A DNA stretch of 64,000 nucleotides from contig BCJJ01000004.1 of assembly GCA_039545355.1 (NCBI GenBank), positions 62,001 through 126,000 of the forward strand, given 5' to 3'. The DNA comes from Trichosporon coremiiforme. Its lineage: Eukaryota; Basidiomycota; Tremellomycetes; Trichosporonales; Trichosporonaceae. The notes beneath the pieces were generated by a model. That model saw only the letters and a program-made list of their open reading frames with translations. It was not told where the DNA came from and made no database searches. This document shows, in pieces, positions 1 to 12,382 of the stretch. A program made the translations under genes and the position numbers. Each line of letters opens with the position of its first letter. The first letter of the stretch is position 1.

Positions 1-939
1 GACAGGACGAGCAATGCTCTGTGATTGTTTCGCTGTTGCCGAGGTCTCGCTCAGCTACACTCCCAGAGCGTCGATGACACGACACAACGCGTAACAGCAC
101 TGCGTGAAACGCACCCGCCTCCCACTCGCAGTCTCACGACAACGCACAGTTTCAACATGAGGCGGATGCCGGAGCGAGACCGGTTAGCTACAACCGCTCC
201 GCAATGCTCTCTGTTGGGCGTGGCACAATGTTACGTGTGTCAGAACAGTAGGGACGGGGCTGGGCATGTAACCGGCCACGGCACGATAGGAGGTCTCGTC
301 GCCGTCCGACTGCAAGGTAGGTAGTCCAGCAACGCCCAGAGTCTTCTCGGCATCAGATGTCTCAGTGCTGTTACATCAGTCCTGTTACCTGTATCAGTGT
401 CATGATGCCTCCATGACTTTCAGTGTTGCGAGTGTCAGTTATGTTACAAGTGTCAGTGTACCTCTCATTGCGACTCTGCGTGTGGCAGCCGGTGGCCGCG
501 TATACGACTTGCAAACGAGATGTAACCCGCCCCCCTACCACGTACCACGTTTGGGTTTATTAGCCAGGAGTCGGAAAGTCCAAGTCGCAGATCAGTGATA
601 CATGTGTCAGCACTGAGTGTGCGTCTGAAGTTGGCAAGTCGGGGGGCTGAAACCGAAACATCCTCAGCCGCCATCCCCTCTCCTGTTGTTTGCGGTCTCC
701 ATCCCTCTTCGGCCGTGCGTCTTGTGTCGTGGACACGCGGAGTGTCACATGCACACGTTTGAGTATGCATGCGCAGTGTGATGCGTCAGAGGCTGAATCG
801 GCCTCGTCGTCAGAGGCGCGGCAGAGGCTGAATGTCAGTTGGTGCACAAATGGTGCGCCGAGCGCGCCGAGAAATCACTAGTACCGCTAGTTTCGTCGAT
901 CGGCACTAACTTGTCGCAGTCACTGGCAGTCACCGGCTG

Positions 940-987
940 AACACGCTTGACGCTTGGCTAATGCACTTGGCTGACACGCTTGGCTAA
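940..987. repeat. short imperfect direct repeat
   Basis: The 11-mer CGCTTGGCTAA occurs at 951-961 and again at 977-987. A third, partial copy (GCACTTGGCT) lies between them. It is a small local duplication with no obvious gene context. Confidence 0.6.
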
Positions 988-3062
988 ATCAATAGCAACT
1001 TGCTCGTCAGCTGAGAGAGACGTAATATGGGTATGTCGCGTAGACCCCGCATTCTTCTGGCATTTGTTCCGATGGAAACGATGGAAGCTGTGTAGCGTGC
1101 CGCCGTCGTCATTCGCCCACCTCAGCCGTACCGACGTCAGACGTACATCTCCGAGGCTCATGGCTCGGGCCCCGGAGCCTTCGGAGATCGACACTGCGGA
1201 GCGTGATGCACAGTCGCGTGCGTCTTACGTTCATGCTGCATTGAATTGCCTTGAGCCGGTGCACCATACACCGGAAAGCAGGTGTCAACGGTGGTTGAAT
1301 ATGGAATTTGAACTAGGAGACACGAATAGAACCAAAGGCTGCACTTAGGAGACTTTCTGACGTCACCAGGCACACAGGCACGGAGCTCACCCAAACCCTC
1401 CAACCTCCTCTAGCTGGAGTGCGATCGGCTTCTCCGTCTAGCTCGGTGAGCCCCTGAGGGCCGGCGGAGCGGATGAGTTGCTCCCTGCCTGCATCCTGCA
1501 GATGCCGCACACTGCTGCCCCGCGCAGTGGATGACGACCGCTCTACGGCCACAGTTGCCGATCCCACCCCAGCTGCTCCGTTCGCGGCGTGCGTGGGTGG
1601 CCGATACGAAGCACACGACCATCTCCAGAGTCCCACTGTTCCTAGCTCAGTGCCGCTGTACGCTCAAAGGACGCGAGGGCGAGCGAGGGGGGTACCGAGA
1701 TCATCCCTTGCAGGTCTTACGTATGAATGGCGCAATGGAACTCCGAATACCTAGGAAATGGGTGTGGCTCGCTCGGTCCCCTCGGTGCCGGGGAATAGCG
1801 ATGCGCAGCGCATGGCATGGACACTGGTTCAAGTGGGGAGCACTAGGGCTTTGCGGCGAGTGGCGGCGAATAGAATGCGTGGGGACCGGTCCACGATCCA
1901 CTGACCCCGTGGTCCAGTGGAGCCATGGAGCATAATAGACGACAGACAAGGTGCGGCTGAATGTTACGAGACAACTTCGGGAGCCACCTACGCCATTCGC
2001 CTTTACTTGTGTCGAACTGTGTCACCGCACAACTGCATGCGCGTGCGGTGTACGGCATGCGGCTCTGCTAACTCATTGTTCCACATCGTCGTTCCACAGT
2101 GACACGGCGCAGAGCTCTATACGCCATGCGGCCAACAAGGTGCACAGGTGACCACGGGACCCCATGGACCCCATGGTCCCCTCCTGCACTCCCCACTACC
2201 CCAGTTCTCCACTTGCCCACTCCGAAATGGCAACTGATGACGACCAGATCGACCACCACCAGAATAGCAGCTGACTTGCTGATGAGGCTGTGTGGCTGAG
2301 GAATGCAACAGAGATCGTAGTGAGCGACTTTATTCCCCGATCGTGTGCGGTGTAAGAAATCGCGCAAGCACTGATCCCGTGCTCATCAGGCGAGTGGGCC
2401 AGTAGGATGTACTGGGCTTATCGCTCCACTTTCCCTCTGCAGTCGTATCCATGTCAGCTGGCATGATAAACAAGTGTGGAGTTGGTTGTGTGGGGCCAAG
2501 CTCTGCCGAGGATGGAGCCGGCGGGTCCGGCGTTTCGAGCGGTTTTGTACGTGTTCGAGCGTTTCGGTCAGCCTCCTTCTCCCAACCACTTTTGTTTGGA
2601 ATGCAGAGACCCCTCGCAGCTGGGACCAAACATTGATGGCGAACGTGTGAAGAGTGTAGGAGACAAGAGCCCCTGCCCGCACCATCTCAGCGGCCAAGAC
2701 GGCGCGACAGATGCCCGCCACGGCTTGGCAAAGCCACTAGCATACCAGACGAACGTGTGCGGTCAGTCCCGTCGGAGTGGGCGTGCGACAGGTCTACGGT
2801 CCCGAAAGCATAGCTTGGCTTGCTCGACCGACGCCTTTGACTCGATAGAATGCGGCTGGCATGAGATAAGTTTACTCCCACGTCTGCAGTGCGCGATTTC
2901 TGGTCCAGACTACTCGCATGCCACTGTAACACATGCGACACAAGCACTGCAGCGGGGATCTCGGGCATATGTCGTCCGCTCTTGCCAGTCTAGGTCTCAG
3001 TTATCGGTGTTCTGGGTACCGAAACAATGAGTCGAGACAACCAGGTCCGAGTAGGCCCCAGA

Positions 3063-3089
3063 ACACGAGACACGAAGACACGAGACACG
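3063..3089. repeat. 12-bp perfect direct repeat
   Basis: ACACGAGACACG is present twice (3063-3074 and 3078-3089), separated by AAG, giving a period of 15 bp. It is probably a replication-slippage product in noncoding DNA. Confidence 0.7.
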
Positions 3090-5700
3090 TAGGAACGCGA
3101 GATCCCCTCTGACGCCCGCGCGTGCCCGTCCAAGTCGAATTCCCTCACAACCACGCAGGTAGGCAGGATGCATGTTAGAGCCTCCCTTCAAGCATAATCT
3201 AGACCTTCTGGCTCTATCCGGCGATGTTCACGGGCGTGATAGAAGCAGTTCGTGTGCGGGCTGCGCTGGATGTCTGCTGGAGATAAGCGTGGTCATGTGT
3301 CATGGCGGAGTGCAATAAAGCGCGCAATGCGCTTGAGCCCGACTCTGCGCGTAGGCAACTCCACCAGGAATCGCCAGAGAAGCGCATGAGTGCAACCGTT
3401 AGGCTCAAGCGCGCGCGATACAAGCATGGATGGTAACGTCGTATCATCTGTAGGTCTACGAAACGCGGGACGCCAAAGACTGGCATTTGGTGCGTTTCGT
3501 CCTTCGGTGTAAACATCGGCCACGAAGGGCACCGAGCTACCTCCAAGCACCTCTCCTCCGAAGGCTCCGAGATGTGATCGGGGTCAGACAATCTGAAGCG
3601 CACACTCGCGCCGCGCGCCGCATGTGCCCGCCTTGTGTGCCGCCGGTGTACCGACTTTAGAACCAGCCATGGTCATATGATCATATGGTCTCCCACCCCA
3701 AACCATCCGACAGACATTTGGACAGGCAAAAGTAGCCGAGTCAAAGGCAGTCGGCACGACATGATCACGACTGAATGCAGACGGCAGACTGACGGCCCCG
3801 CGATCCCCCCACAAACTGCATGCGTGAACCCTCCAGTGCCTACGGCCCAAACAATTGTTGCACCGAATGGAACCCAGCGCAGTGGCTCGGTGCACCGAAG
3901 TCACAACTCGTGGGAGACAGGGGAGGCCCGAAGACAAATGCGAATGGCAGTCCCGATTGCGCGATGCAGGCGTGCCAGATAGCTGGCTAGGTAGGGCATC
4001 CCAGAGTTCAAGGTTGTATCCGGAACGGACGCATAGCCGCAGTTACTTCCAGTCGCCCAGCGCCGAAGACGGAGGTCATGTGAGAGTTTCACAGCACCGC
4101 AGGAACTGCAGGGGCCCTCGGACCTGGGACCTGGCTCGTGCGCTCGCGCGCTCGGCGACACCCGGGGGTACAAACCTCTATCCACGCCCCTCCTCCTCCT
4201 TCAGTTTCCCATGTGCCCCGAGCCCCGAGAGTCTGTGTGCTCGATCACATCGGAGTACTCGGACTTGACGGCGGTTCGGATACACGTACGCACTCCGTGG
4301 TTCAGTGTCGCCACGTCGGTGCCGCAGTTCAGATGAGATTGATATTGGCCCAGCATTCAGATCCACAGATCGCGCAGTCCCGCTTGGTCTAACTCGGCAT
4401 ACACCTTGCATTCCAGTGGACGAGTTACAGCTGTGCAATGCCTCGATGCAGCTGTGCTATGCAGCCACGGGTCCCACTCGAATCTCATCTTGTCATGTCC
4501 ATATGCATCCATGGAAGCTAGATGGCTGTCCGCATGCCCTCATGCCTTCGTGGACACCGACACCGTCATCGCGGCTGTTGTCTCTATGTACTGGATGCAA
4601 GGCGGATCGGGATGATTGCGTCATGCTTGGCTCCTGGCTGGCGCTGGCTGGTTGGACCAGTTGGCATGGCTGTGTTTGTCGCCAGCAGCCACTCATGCCG
4701 GATGCCGGAGCCGTGGCGTGCAAAGGCCGTACCGCCATACGCTGCGTGTAATGCGGGATCAGAGTGAATTCCAGATGGGTTCACGAATCGAGCAGCGAGC
4801 AGGCGCAAGGCTCGCATCATGCGACGCAACGGACGCTTCGTGTTTTGCTTGCCAGTGGAGATGGACACCCTCTCCGCTGAGGCATTGAGGGATTAAGGGT
4901 CGAGCGTGTGCGGCCAATAGGAGTGGGGTGCGTTCTCTCCGAACGTTGACGGCGAAACGGGACCTAAAAACAGCTACGCCCAGCATTTCGCTCAGCGACG
5001 CCCTGCAGCACGCTGCCCATATGCCAACGAGTCAGGTCCCAGGTCCACCGCTGTGCCTGACGCTTGGGCGTAGCGGCGCACATGCTGGCGTCCACCAAAT
5101 GGACGAGTGGACCATTTGATCCCGGACGGTTAATTCAATTTTTCCTATTGATGGTCGCTAATCGCCCATCATCTTGTGTGTTTAGGCCAGTTTAAGGGCA
5201 GCAGGGTGGCACGGGTGGCTCGGGTGGCGAAGGATTGTGAACCAGCGCACCCAATCCACCGTTGCCTGTCGTCAGGGACGACGACCGGGCGGCCAACTGT
5301 CCACCAGAGTCAGGTACCCCCTGGCTTTCCGGCCGCTCACGGCGCTCGCGGCACAAGCACTTGGCAAATCTCAAATCTTAACCCCCTGCTGACCCCCCTC
5401 CCCTCGGCTCCCCTAGCACAGGGGGACCGTCCCCCTGTCGTTTTCTCCCATGCTACTCGATGGACCTCTGTTGGCACCCCCAGATGCGGCCTCTACTTGT
5501 GCGCATCCGAGCCTGAGCCTGAAGCCTACCGATGTGCTACTTGGGCTTGCCTGCGTTGACTTGCTCCGGCACTAGCCGCTGCGTGCTTGCCCAGCTGCCC
5601 AGCTGGTGCAGTTAACGGGGCTTTATTTGTGTACATAGTCGAGAGGCGAATCCGACGACGCCCCTAAAGCCCTAAGCCCCCGCCGACCGACCGACCGTAT

Positions 5701-7474
5701 CCACCCTGCGTGTTCCCGCAGACAGCCCACACACCCCTGGTAGCCTCGCAAGCACACTCCGCCGTTCACACTGAGCCCTGCCCTGCGCTGTATATACCGA
5801 CACCGGCACCCTCTCTTTCACCTCACATCCCTTTGACCCATCGACCTCACCACTCTACCATCCTCCATCCTCGTTTTTCAAGGCGGCCTGCGTCGTGCGC
5901 GTGTTCGGCTTTGTGTCGTTTGCGCCGCGTTTCGCTGTAAAGTGCCCCGTACTCGTTACTCAAGCACTGTTCTCTTCACCAGCACAGTGTAAATATTTTT
6001 GGGCGAAGAATACCGACATCCCACCCAATCGATAGATTCCGTTTGTCACCCCAGCCAACGACTACTACTGCAGTTTCGCCCAGTGGTTTTTCCTTCCTCG
6101 CGACTACGGCCCCGTTCCCAACGACAAAGGAAGAGAGAGAGCAGCAAAGCAGCGCTTCCTCCTTTTTCTCCCCTGTCCACCGTATTTCCGCAACCGCTCG
6201 AAGGCCACGCCTCCAGCGCACACGCATCTCGCCGGTTTGTCGCTCAGACAACCAATCGAGAACGCCACTCTAGCGCCTTTGCTTCTCTGATTGCAAGGTC
6301 ACGTCCTAGGCGTCTCTTCGACAGAGCCGTCTTACAGCACGACGACCACAAGACCTTGCGCGCGCACACCCTAGTCGCTTCTTAACGGAAAACGCACGCA
6401 CTCTCGCCGCGTCGTCCCGTATAGTCCGCATAGCGTCCGCCGCAAGCTTCAGAGCCAAATTCAAGTTTCATCCAGCAGTCGGTCGTAACGCTCACGCGCT
6501 TCTGACCCGTCCCGAAACTTGATACTTCCATCCGACATCCCACCACCCAGTTGCATCAGCTGCATCAAATCGCGCCACCCCGGGCTGCTTTAGTCCCTGG
6601 CTTTAGTGTTGATCCAGCGCACGCACGCTTCGGGAGTTTGGCTTGATTAGGTGAGTTGAGTTTTCGGCATAGTGCATTGCCTCCTCGATCTCCGACCCGG
6701 CGCCGAGTCTGTGTGGGTGGGTGGGACGTGTGCATGGATGCAGTCATGCAGTTCGGCGGCGGCGCAGGAAATCCCGCAATCCGGCACGCCTCTGCATGGC
6801 CCGCAAGCCTTGGCCCACCTGGTGGACTGCTGGAATAGCGTTACGCATTCCGTGCCTCAGCCTTGGCGGTGGTCCTACTCTATGGCATGCCCCCTCAAGG
6901 TTATTCCATTAGCGTTGTCCGGGTGTACGGCACTGGTTCACAGGGCAGGACTCTGCGTGCTGTGTCCTTGCGCATCAAGCATAGTCTGCACTCTGGTTCC
7001 CCGCACTGCACGCGGGTCCTCCAGATTGACCGCCATCCCCATGACTTGCAGCTCCCGATCCCTCGTCTCATTGCTTCCAGTGATCGTCCTCGATACGTCA
7101 TGTACTGACACTCTCTCCAGCTTCTCTTCCTGCTACCCACCCCATCCTCCTTTATCTTTGCTCGTACCCGTACCCGTCCCCTCCTCTCCTCCCCCTCTTC
7201 TTTGCGATGTTGAGGTCCTACTAGAAGACGAGTCGACTCTGTTCGGCACCATCTTATTCTAGTCTGTAGACCCAGCTGTTGGGTTCTTACACGAGGGCTA
7301 CCACCGTTACAATCAGCTCGATCGTCACCAAGCAAGTGCGACTTCCTACCTATCAACCTTCAATAACTCGTCGTTTGATCCATCAGTCCAACAGGAACGA
7401 TCAAGACCTCCATATCCCTCTCAACACTCTCAGCATTATCCTCCTCTCCATCACCCCCACACCCACTATCCACC
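5701..7474 (+). promoter_or_regulatory. probable promoter and long leader of the 7475 gene
   Basis: A TATATA sequence at 5791-5796 is followed by pyrimidine-rich DNA, as is usual at fungal transcription starts. From there to the ATG at 7475 the + strand stays pyrimidine-rich. A GTGAGT donor at about 6652 and a CTCTCCAG acceptor at about 7119 could remove a leader intron. Reading frames here are Ser/Pro/Arg-rich and overlap in all frames, which fits untranslated sequence better than coding. That the TATA box serves the 7475 gene, about 1.6 kb away, is inference; a separate noncoding RNA is the alternative. Confidence 0.4.
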
Positions 7475-8473
7475 ATGTCTTCTGTTCATAACATCCCTCA
7501 TTCGCCGACTCCCCAGCCGGCGAAGAAGCTGCGCCCGTCGCTGTCCCCAGCGCGTGGCTGCCTCCGCCCGTCATCCCCTCCCGTCGAGTTCGACGCCAGC
7601 AGCCGCTCGTCGTCTGCGCGGTCCAGCTTTTCGGACGGCAGCGACTACAGGCGCTGCAAGACTGTCCACTGGCAGGGCGAGGTCGATGGCTGTGTTGTCA
7701 CTGTGAGTTTTGACACAAATTGATTTGTGTCTCTGTGTGCGATGTGAAACTGACTCGTGCTACAGAAGTGCTTCGACACGTACTCGGCCTCGGAATACGA
7801 CCGTACTCCCCTTGCGCCTCCTTCAGAGCAGGAGCGCGCCTGTGTCCTCCCGGCCCGTGGGGCCCGCTGTTTGTCTTATCTCGACGATGATGAGGACGAC
7901 GAGAGCGACCACGACGAGGACATGGCGGAGGCATCCGACAGCGACGATGACACCCGCCCATCCTCCCCCTTTGCTTCGCCGGAAGACTCGGATCTGTCCG
8001 GTGTCGAGGACGACGGGGACGAGTGGAGTGCATGCTTCGCTCGCCGCCGCATGATGTTTGCGCGCATGAGCTCGCTCGACCGGGAATCCGCCCAGCCTCA
8101 GTTCGAAGGCTACCGCTCGCTGTCGGCCACGCTCGTCGAGCTGCTCAAGTCTGTCGGGTGCGATGAGGACGACGACACGACGACGCTGTCCTCGACCCCC
8201 GGCTCCTCCGCCGACGAGGGTGGCATGAGCAAGCTGTCCTCTGTCTCTTCCAACGAGAGCATTGCGACCGTCGTCTTCACCCGTCTCCGGGAGGAGCGCC
8301 CCGAGGACGACGAGCGGGAAACGGAGCCCGAGATCGACACGCCCTCTCTCGTCTCCAGCGCCGACTCGGAGGCCGAGTGCAGCATTGCGTCGCCCCCGTG
8401 TTCGCGCGTCGAGTTCATCCCGCCGCCGATAATGTGGACGCGCACAGCGCTGACCTACGGGCCGCAAGAGTAA
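7475..8473 (+). CDS. acidic Ser-rich protein of unknown function
   Basis: Two exons, 7475-7702 and 7766-8473, are joined across a 63-nt GTGAGT...ACAG intron in phase 0, giving about 311 aa. The start ATG has good context (CCACCATGTC). The N-terminal 60 residues are rich in Ser and Pro. A compact block spanning the splice follows: CKTVHWQGEVDG, then CFDTYSASEYDRTPLAPPS and a Cys-containing LPARGARCLS. The rest is strongly acidic and Ser-rich, with long Asp/Glu runs around codons 135-155 and 215-285, and probably disordered. The YDRTP block is the only part that looks globular or motif-like. I do not recognise the family; the composition suggests a regulatory or scaffold protein, but no function can be assigned. 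The coding start and splice are well supported by frame. Confidence 0.75.
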
Positions 8474-9752
8474 GGCGAGCAAGGCGGACCCGGCCGCGCC
8501 GCCGGCCGCCACCTCGCCACCTCTTTTGTCCCCCTCCCCCTTTCTTCTCCAATATTGTGCAGGTTATTCTCTCTCAGCATTCATTCCCGCATCTGATATA
8601 TTTTGTCCTAGTGGCGAAAATGGTCATTCCGGAAGACTGCCTGGTCTGCAGTACAGCATCAATCCTCACCTCCCATCCTCATACAACCTTCATAGGTATT
8701 TGCATTGCATTAGTGTCGAAATGTAACCTGTATCCTCATTTCGACTACGACTTTTGCGAGCGGTCAGTGGGCAAGTGGGCGAGTCTGCAGCGAACAAAAC
8801 AAGCGTGAGAGCCAGTGTGCTTAGAGTACAGTTGGAGTGTGCATGGAGTAAGCTCTCGAGGCGTGGAGTAACGGATGTGACGATGTCTGAGCATTTTGGG
8901 GATAGCGGAAGTGTGGAGTTTGGGGATGTGCTTGCTCGGTGTAAGTGGGTTGTGCCTCTTTTGTGTTCTGAGAGCCAAGCTCGCCAAAATAGCACGGCGG
9001 GCACCGAATGCAATGCGACGTGGGCATCGTAAGAGTTCTTAGACGTACGCAGAACCAAGCATGCTTAACAAGGACCTGTGTAGCTTGCGTCCTTCCTCTG
9101 TCCTGCAGCCTTAGTCGAAGGCTTGAGTGCGTCTCGTAAGACTGCCACCGAAGGCGCCGAGGCGTGCTTCGGGGGGGGGGGGGGGGGGACGGGGCTAGTT
9201 TGGGTGAGAAAAAGCGGAAAAACCAGAGTCACGTGCCACTATGGGCGGGAGCCTAACCCCTCCACTAGGCATCCATCTCCCTCTTGGACAGGAGGGCAGG
9301 AAGGGGGTCGGCCTGGGTAGGTGTGAGCATGGAGGCTGGTGGAGGCAGAGCGGCGGCGCGGCGGCAAACCTTCACCCAGTCCTTCCCTCGAACTCCCACC
9401 ACCGGAAGAGAGCTAAGAGAGCGGACAAGACCGACGCACACGCGCACACGCTCTGCCCGCCTTGCCCCGCACAGCACACCGCAAGCAATCTTCCCCAGAC
9501 TCGCCATTTGCTTCCCCAGATTTCTCCATCACCTCTACTCAATTGTCAGCTGACCCACCCACCTACCATCAACGCCATATCGTTATCGCACGACACACGA
9601 GTCCAGAGTCATAGAGTGATATGGGCATGCGTCACGGTGAGCGTTATCTGGCCCCTGCACTCTGCCCTTCCCACCCTGCACCCTACAGCGTGCGGAGTGC
9701 GACGCTGTGGAGTGGGAGTGCACGAAGAACTCCAGAGCTAACGGCAGACGGT
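8474..9752. other. intergenic region between two + strand genes
   Basis: This holds the 3' region of the acidic-protein gene and the promoter/leader of the F-box gene. The only clear structure is the 18-G run at 9171-9188. From 9400 to 9750 the + strand is C/A-rich, in keeping with a leader. No additional gene could be supported. Confidence 0.6.
9171..9188 (+). repeat. 18-G homopolymer run
   Basis: Eighteen consecutive G residues sit in the intergenic DNA upstream of the F-box gene. Such a run is slippage-prone and could form a G-quadruplex. Its exact length in the assembly may be unreliable. Confidence 0.85.
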
Positions 9753-12200
9753 ATGGGTGACGCCGCAAAGCTTAGTACTGCGAACGGGCACGCGACCGCT
9801 GGACCGGACGTGATTCCCAACGGGCTCTCCAACGGGCATGACGAACGTGCTACGAACGGCGTCACACGAGCAGACGACAACATCAATGACACGGCGAACG
9901 GCACCGAGCCCGACGACGATGAGACGGCCGACTCGCCGGGCCAGCAAACCTCGCTGCTGAGCCTCCCCCCAGAGCTGTTAGACGTCGTGCTCGCGCACGT
10001 CCCACCTGCCCAGAAGCTGAGCACGGTGCGGGCTCTGAGCCTGGTTCTGCCCTACTCTGTGTCCCGGCGGTGGAGGTGGGAACATCTCGTGCTTACGAGT
10101 CCGAGGCAGTTCTACCCGCTCTACAATGCGCTCGCGAGGGAGAGGGAGCGGAGAGTCAAGGAGGAGGAGAGCGGGGGACGGAGTGCGGGAAGAGGCGGCG
10201 ATGAGCTTGTGAGGACGCTCTGTGTAGAGTGTTGGAAGGGCGATGTGGACATGCTGAACAAGTAAGCTTCCACGCGGGAAAGCAAGCTGACCGCCCACAG
10301 TGTCCTCCGCCTCATCCCGAGTCTACAGACCCTCATGCTTCACGTCGGGACGAACTTCGCCCCCGAACACCTAGAGGACATGTTCGCGTCGCCGCGGCCG
10401 GATCTCTCGCGCCTCGAGCTGAGATTCCGCCCCTACGTCGAAGAAGCAAACTACTACCAGTTCCTCAAAGGTTCATACTTTGACAAAGCCCTGCACACGC
10501 TGCAGACCTGGCCCGAGACACCCGGGTTCCGCTACCTGTCCCTCGTCCAGGACCTGCTGCCCCGGAAGCACCTGCCTATCCCGCGAACGCGCGTCGCCAA
10601 GCTGTCCGGAGCGCTCGACGAGTTCGCCGAGGGCACGCCAGACGACAGCGAGCTGGAGAGCGACCTCGAGAATCTCTCCCTGGGACCGAGCGAGGAGGGC
10701 ACGCCCGCCCTCACGCCCGCAAGGGGCACGCCGGGCACAGTGACGCCGCACACGATGAGCGGGGCGCAGACGCCGGCCGACCCCCCCAAGGATCGCGGGT
10801 ACACGGGCCAGGGCATGTTCCCCTACCTCTCGCAAAAGCTGCAGCACGCGAAACCCAAGACGTTTGCGCAGCCCATCGTCTTCTTCGACGTGAGGTGCGT
10901 CGCGTTCCTCGGCTCGGCGCCTGTCGCCAAGCACCTGACGCATTTCCGCCTCCGCGTGCCGTCGAGGGATATCGCGTACGTGCTCGTCACGAAGCCCGAG
11001 CCGCTGGCCCCCGTTGCGTTCTCGACCAACATGCCCCCCGCCCCCGTGGCCAACGCACCCATGTTCCCCGCCCTGACGTACCTGGACATCTCGACAACCA
11101 ATGTGCGTCTGGACGCCGTGTTGGCGACCCTGCTCCGCAATTACGACAAGCTGGAGCACCTCGTACTGGACCGCACGAACCTCTTCGGCTTCAAGAGCAA
11201 GGACAAGGGCGAGCTGATGAGTCGCGAGCTGGGCGGACTCTGTGTCACGGTGTCCCTTCAGCGGGCGAAGGAGCGGGAGAAGGCCCTCGCGGCGTGGGAC
11301 ACGCGGATGCGCACGGCGGCGTACCTCCGCGAACAGCGCGCTCAGGAAGCCCAACGCAGCGCGGCCTCGGTGCGCGGCCTCAGTGCGGCAGAGAGGGCGG
11401 AGATGGACCTGCGTCGCGCCGAGGAGGAAGAGGCAGCAAGGCAGGCAGAGTACGCGCGCGCCCGGCGCGGTCATCGCTCAGCCGGCCAATCGACCATTTC
11501 CCTCCGCACAAACTCGAGGAGGAACCAAGCCCTTTTGGCAGCCAGCGGCGGCGTGAACCCAGCCGACCTGTCCCCCAGCAACAGGGCGTACTTCGTGCTC
11601 CCCGCGCTCCCCCGCCTGAAGTCGGTGAACATTGGCGGCGAGGCGGTGGGCATCTCGAAATTCTACGACCTGAATCATTGGCGGCACGCGTTCCGCGAGG
11701 GCTGGATCGAGAGTGTCCAGCGCAACCTCGGCTGGGCCCGGAACGCGACGGAGAAGTATGTCCGCGCCAAGAAGAAGATTGCAGAGTGGCAGGCGTACAC
11801 TGGCTCTCTTGCCGATCATAAGCGGGGCAAGAAGGGGAAAGCGACGGCAAAGTCCCAGCCGCCGCTTGATGTGAGGTTGTTCCGGTACCCCCTCCCCGGG
11901 GAGACTGTTCCCGAACCCACGGGCAGTGACGAAGAGGATAAGGCCCTGCAAGGCCTGATTGAGATTGACGAGGCCGGCGCGGCCGAGTACATCGCAGTGT
12001 ACAAAGATTACCTCGGCGATTGCGAGCGTGTCGGTGGGTTTCCGTGCGTGTTCTGCTTCACGCCCGATTGTGAGGGTCCCTACCGCAGGGGAGGGGAGGG
12101 CGAGCGCGTCGATGGAAGGGGAGGGATGGACGCGCCGCACGAACCGGGGTGCGGACACTTGCTCGGCCGCAGGATCTGGGGCTGGGAGGGCGTCGAGTAA
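9753..12200 (+). CDS. F-box-like domain protein
   Basis: Exons 9753-10261 and 10301-12200 are joined across a 39-nt GTAAGC...ACAG intron, giving about 802 aa. The ATG at 9753 is preferred because the in-frame sequence upstream reads like a leader. After an Asn/Gly/Asp-rich N-terminus of about 65 residues comes an F-box-like segment, SLLSLPPELLDVVLAHVPP, followed by a basic Trp/Arg stretch. F-box proteins usually link a substrate to the Skp1-cullin ubiquitin ligase through this helix bundle; that role is inferred here. The middle contains leucine-rich, LRR-like strands (for example LTYLDIS and LEHLVLDRTNLFG) and a charged helix around codons 470-540. The C-terminus carries closely spaced Cys and His residues (CVFC, PDCEG, PGCGH) that could bind metal. 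It converges with POM152, whose stop is 182 bp away. Confidence 0.75.
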
Positions 12201-12382
12201 CTGTAAATTGTATCTTAGAGCGCTCTGTACACTTCATGCATTATCTATGTCATATCACGCTACACTGTTGTGTGCGGTGCGAGTCGCTGACGCTTCTATC
12301 GAGCGTCCCGCTCGCCTCGTTGCGGACTCCAGACCCGCCTCATCGCCTCGAGCCTCGCTGCCTCGGACTGAGCGTACTCAGC

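Larger units (their letters stand above)
1..5700. other. gene-free stretch, no supportable gene
   Basis: Reading frames on both strands are short (under about 185 codons), overlap each other at random and give translations rich in R, S, T, C and H, without a recognisable domain or a run of splice-linked exons. No transposase, reverse transcriptase, tRNA or rRNA signature was seen. The stretch may be intergenic or decayed repeat DNA, or it may carry noncoding transcripts that cannot be recognised from sequence alone. Confidence 0.55.

Noticed and set aside
5999..6385. 128-codon Arg/Ser-rich frame
   Set aside because: It overlaps other frames in a pyrimidine-rich leader-like stretch, has no motif and poor start context.
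10473..11474. 333-codon open frame on the - strand
   Set aside because: It is antisense to the F-box gene, with Arg/His/Gly-rich composition and no motif.
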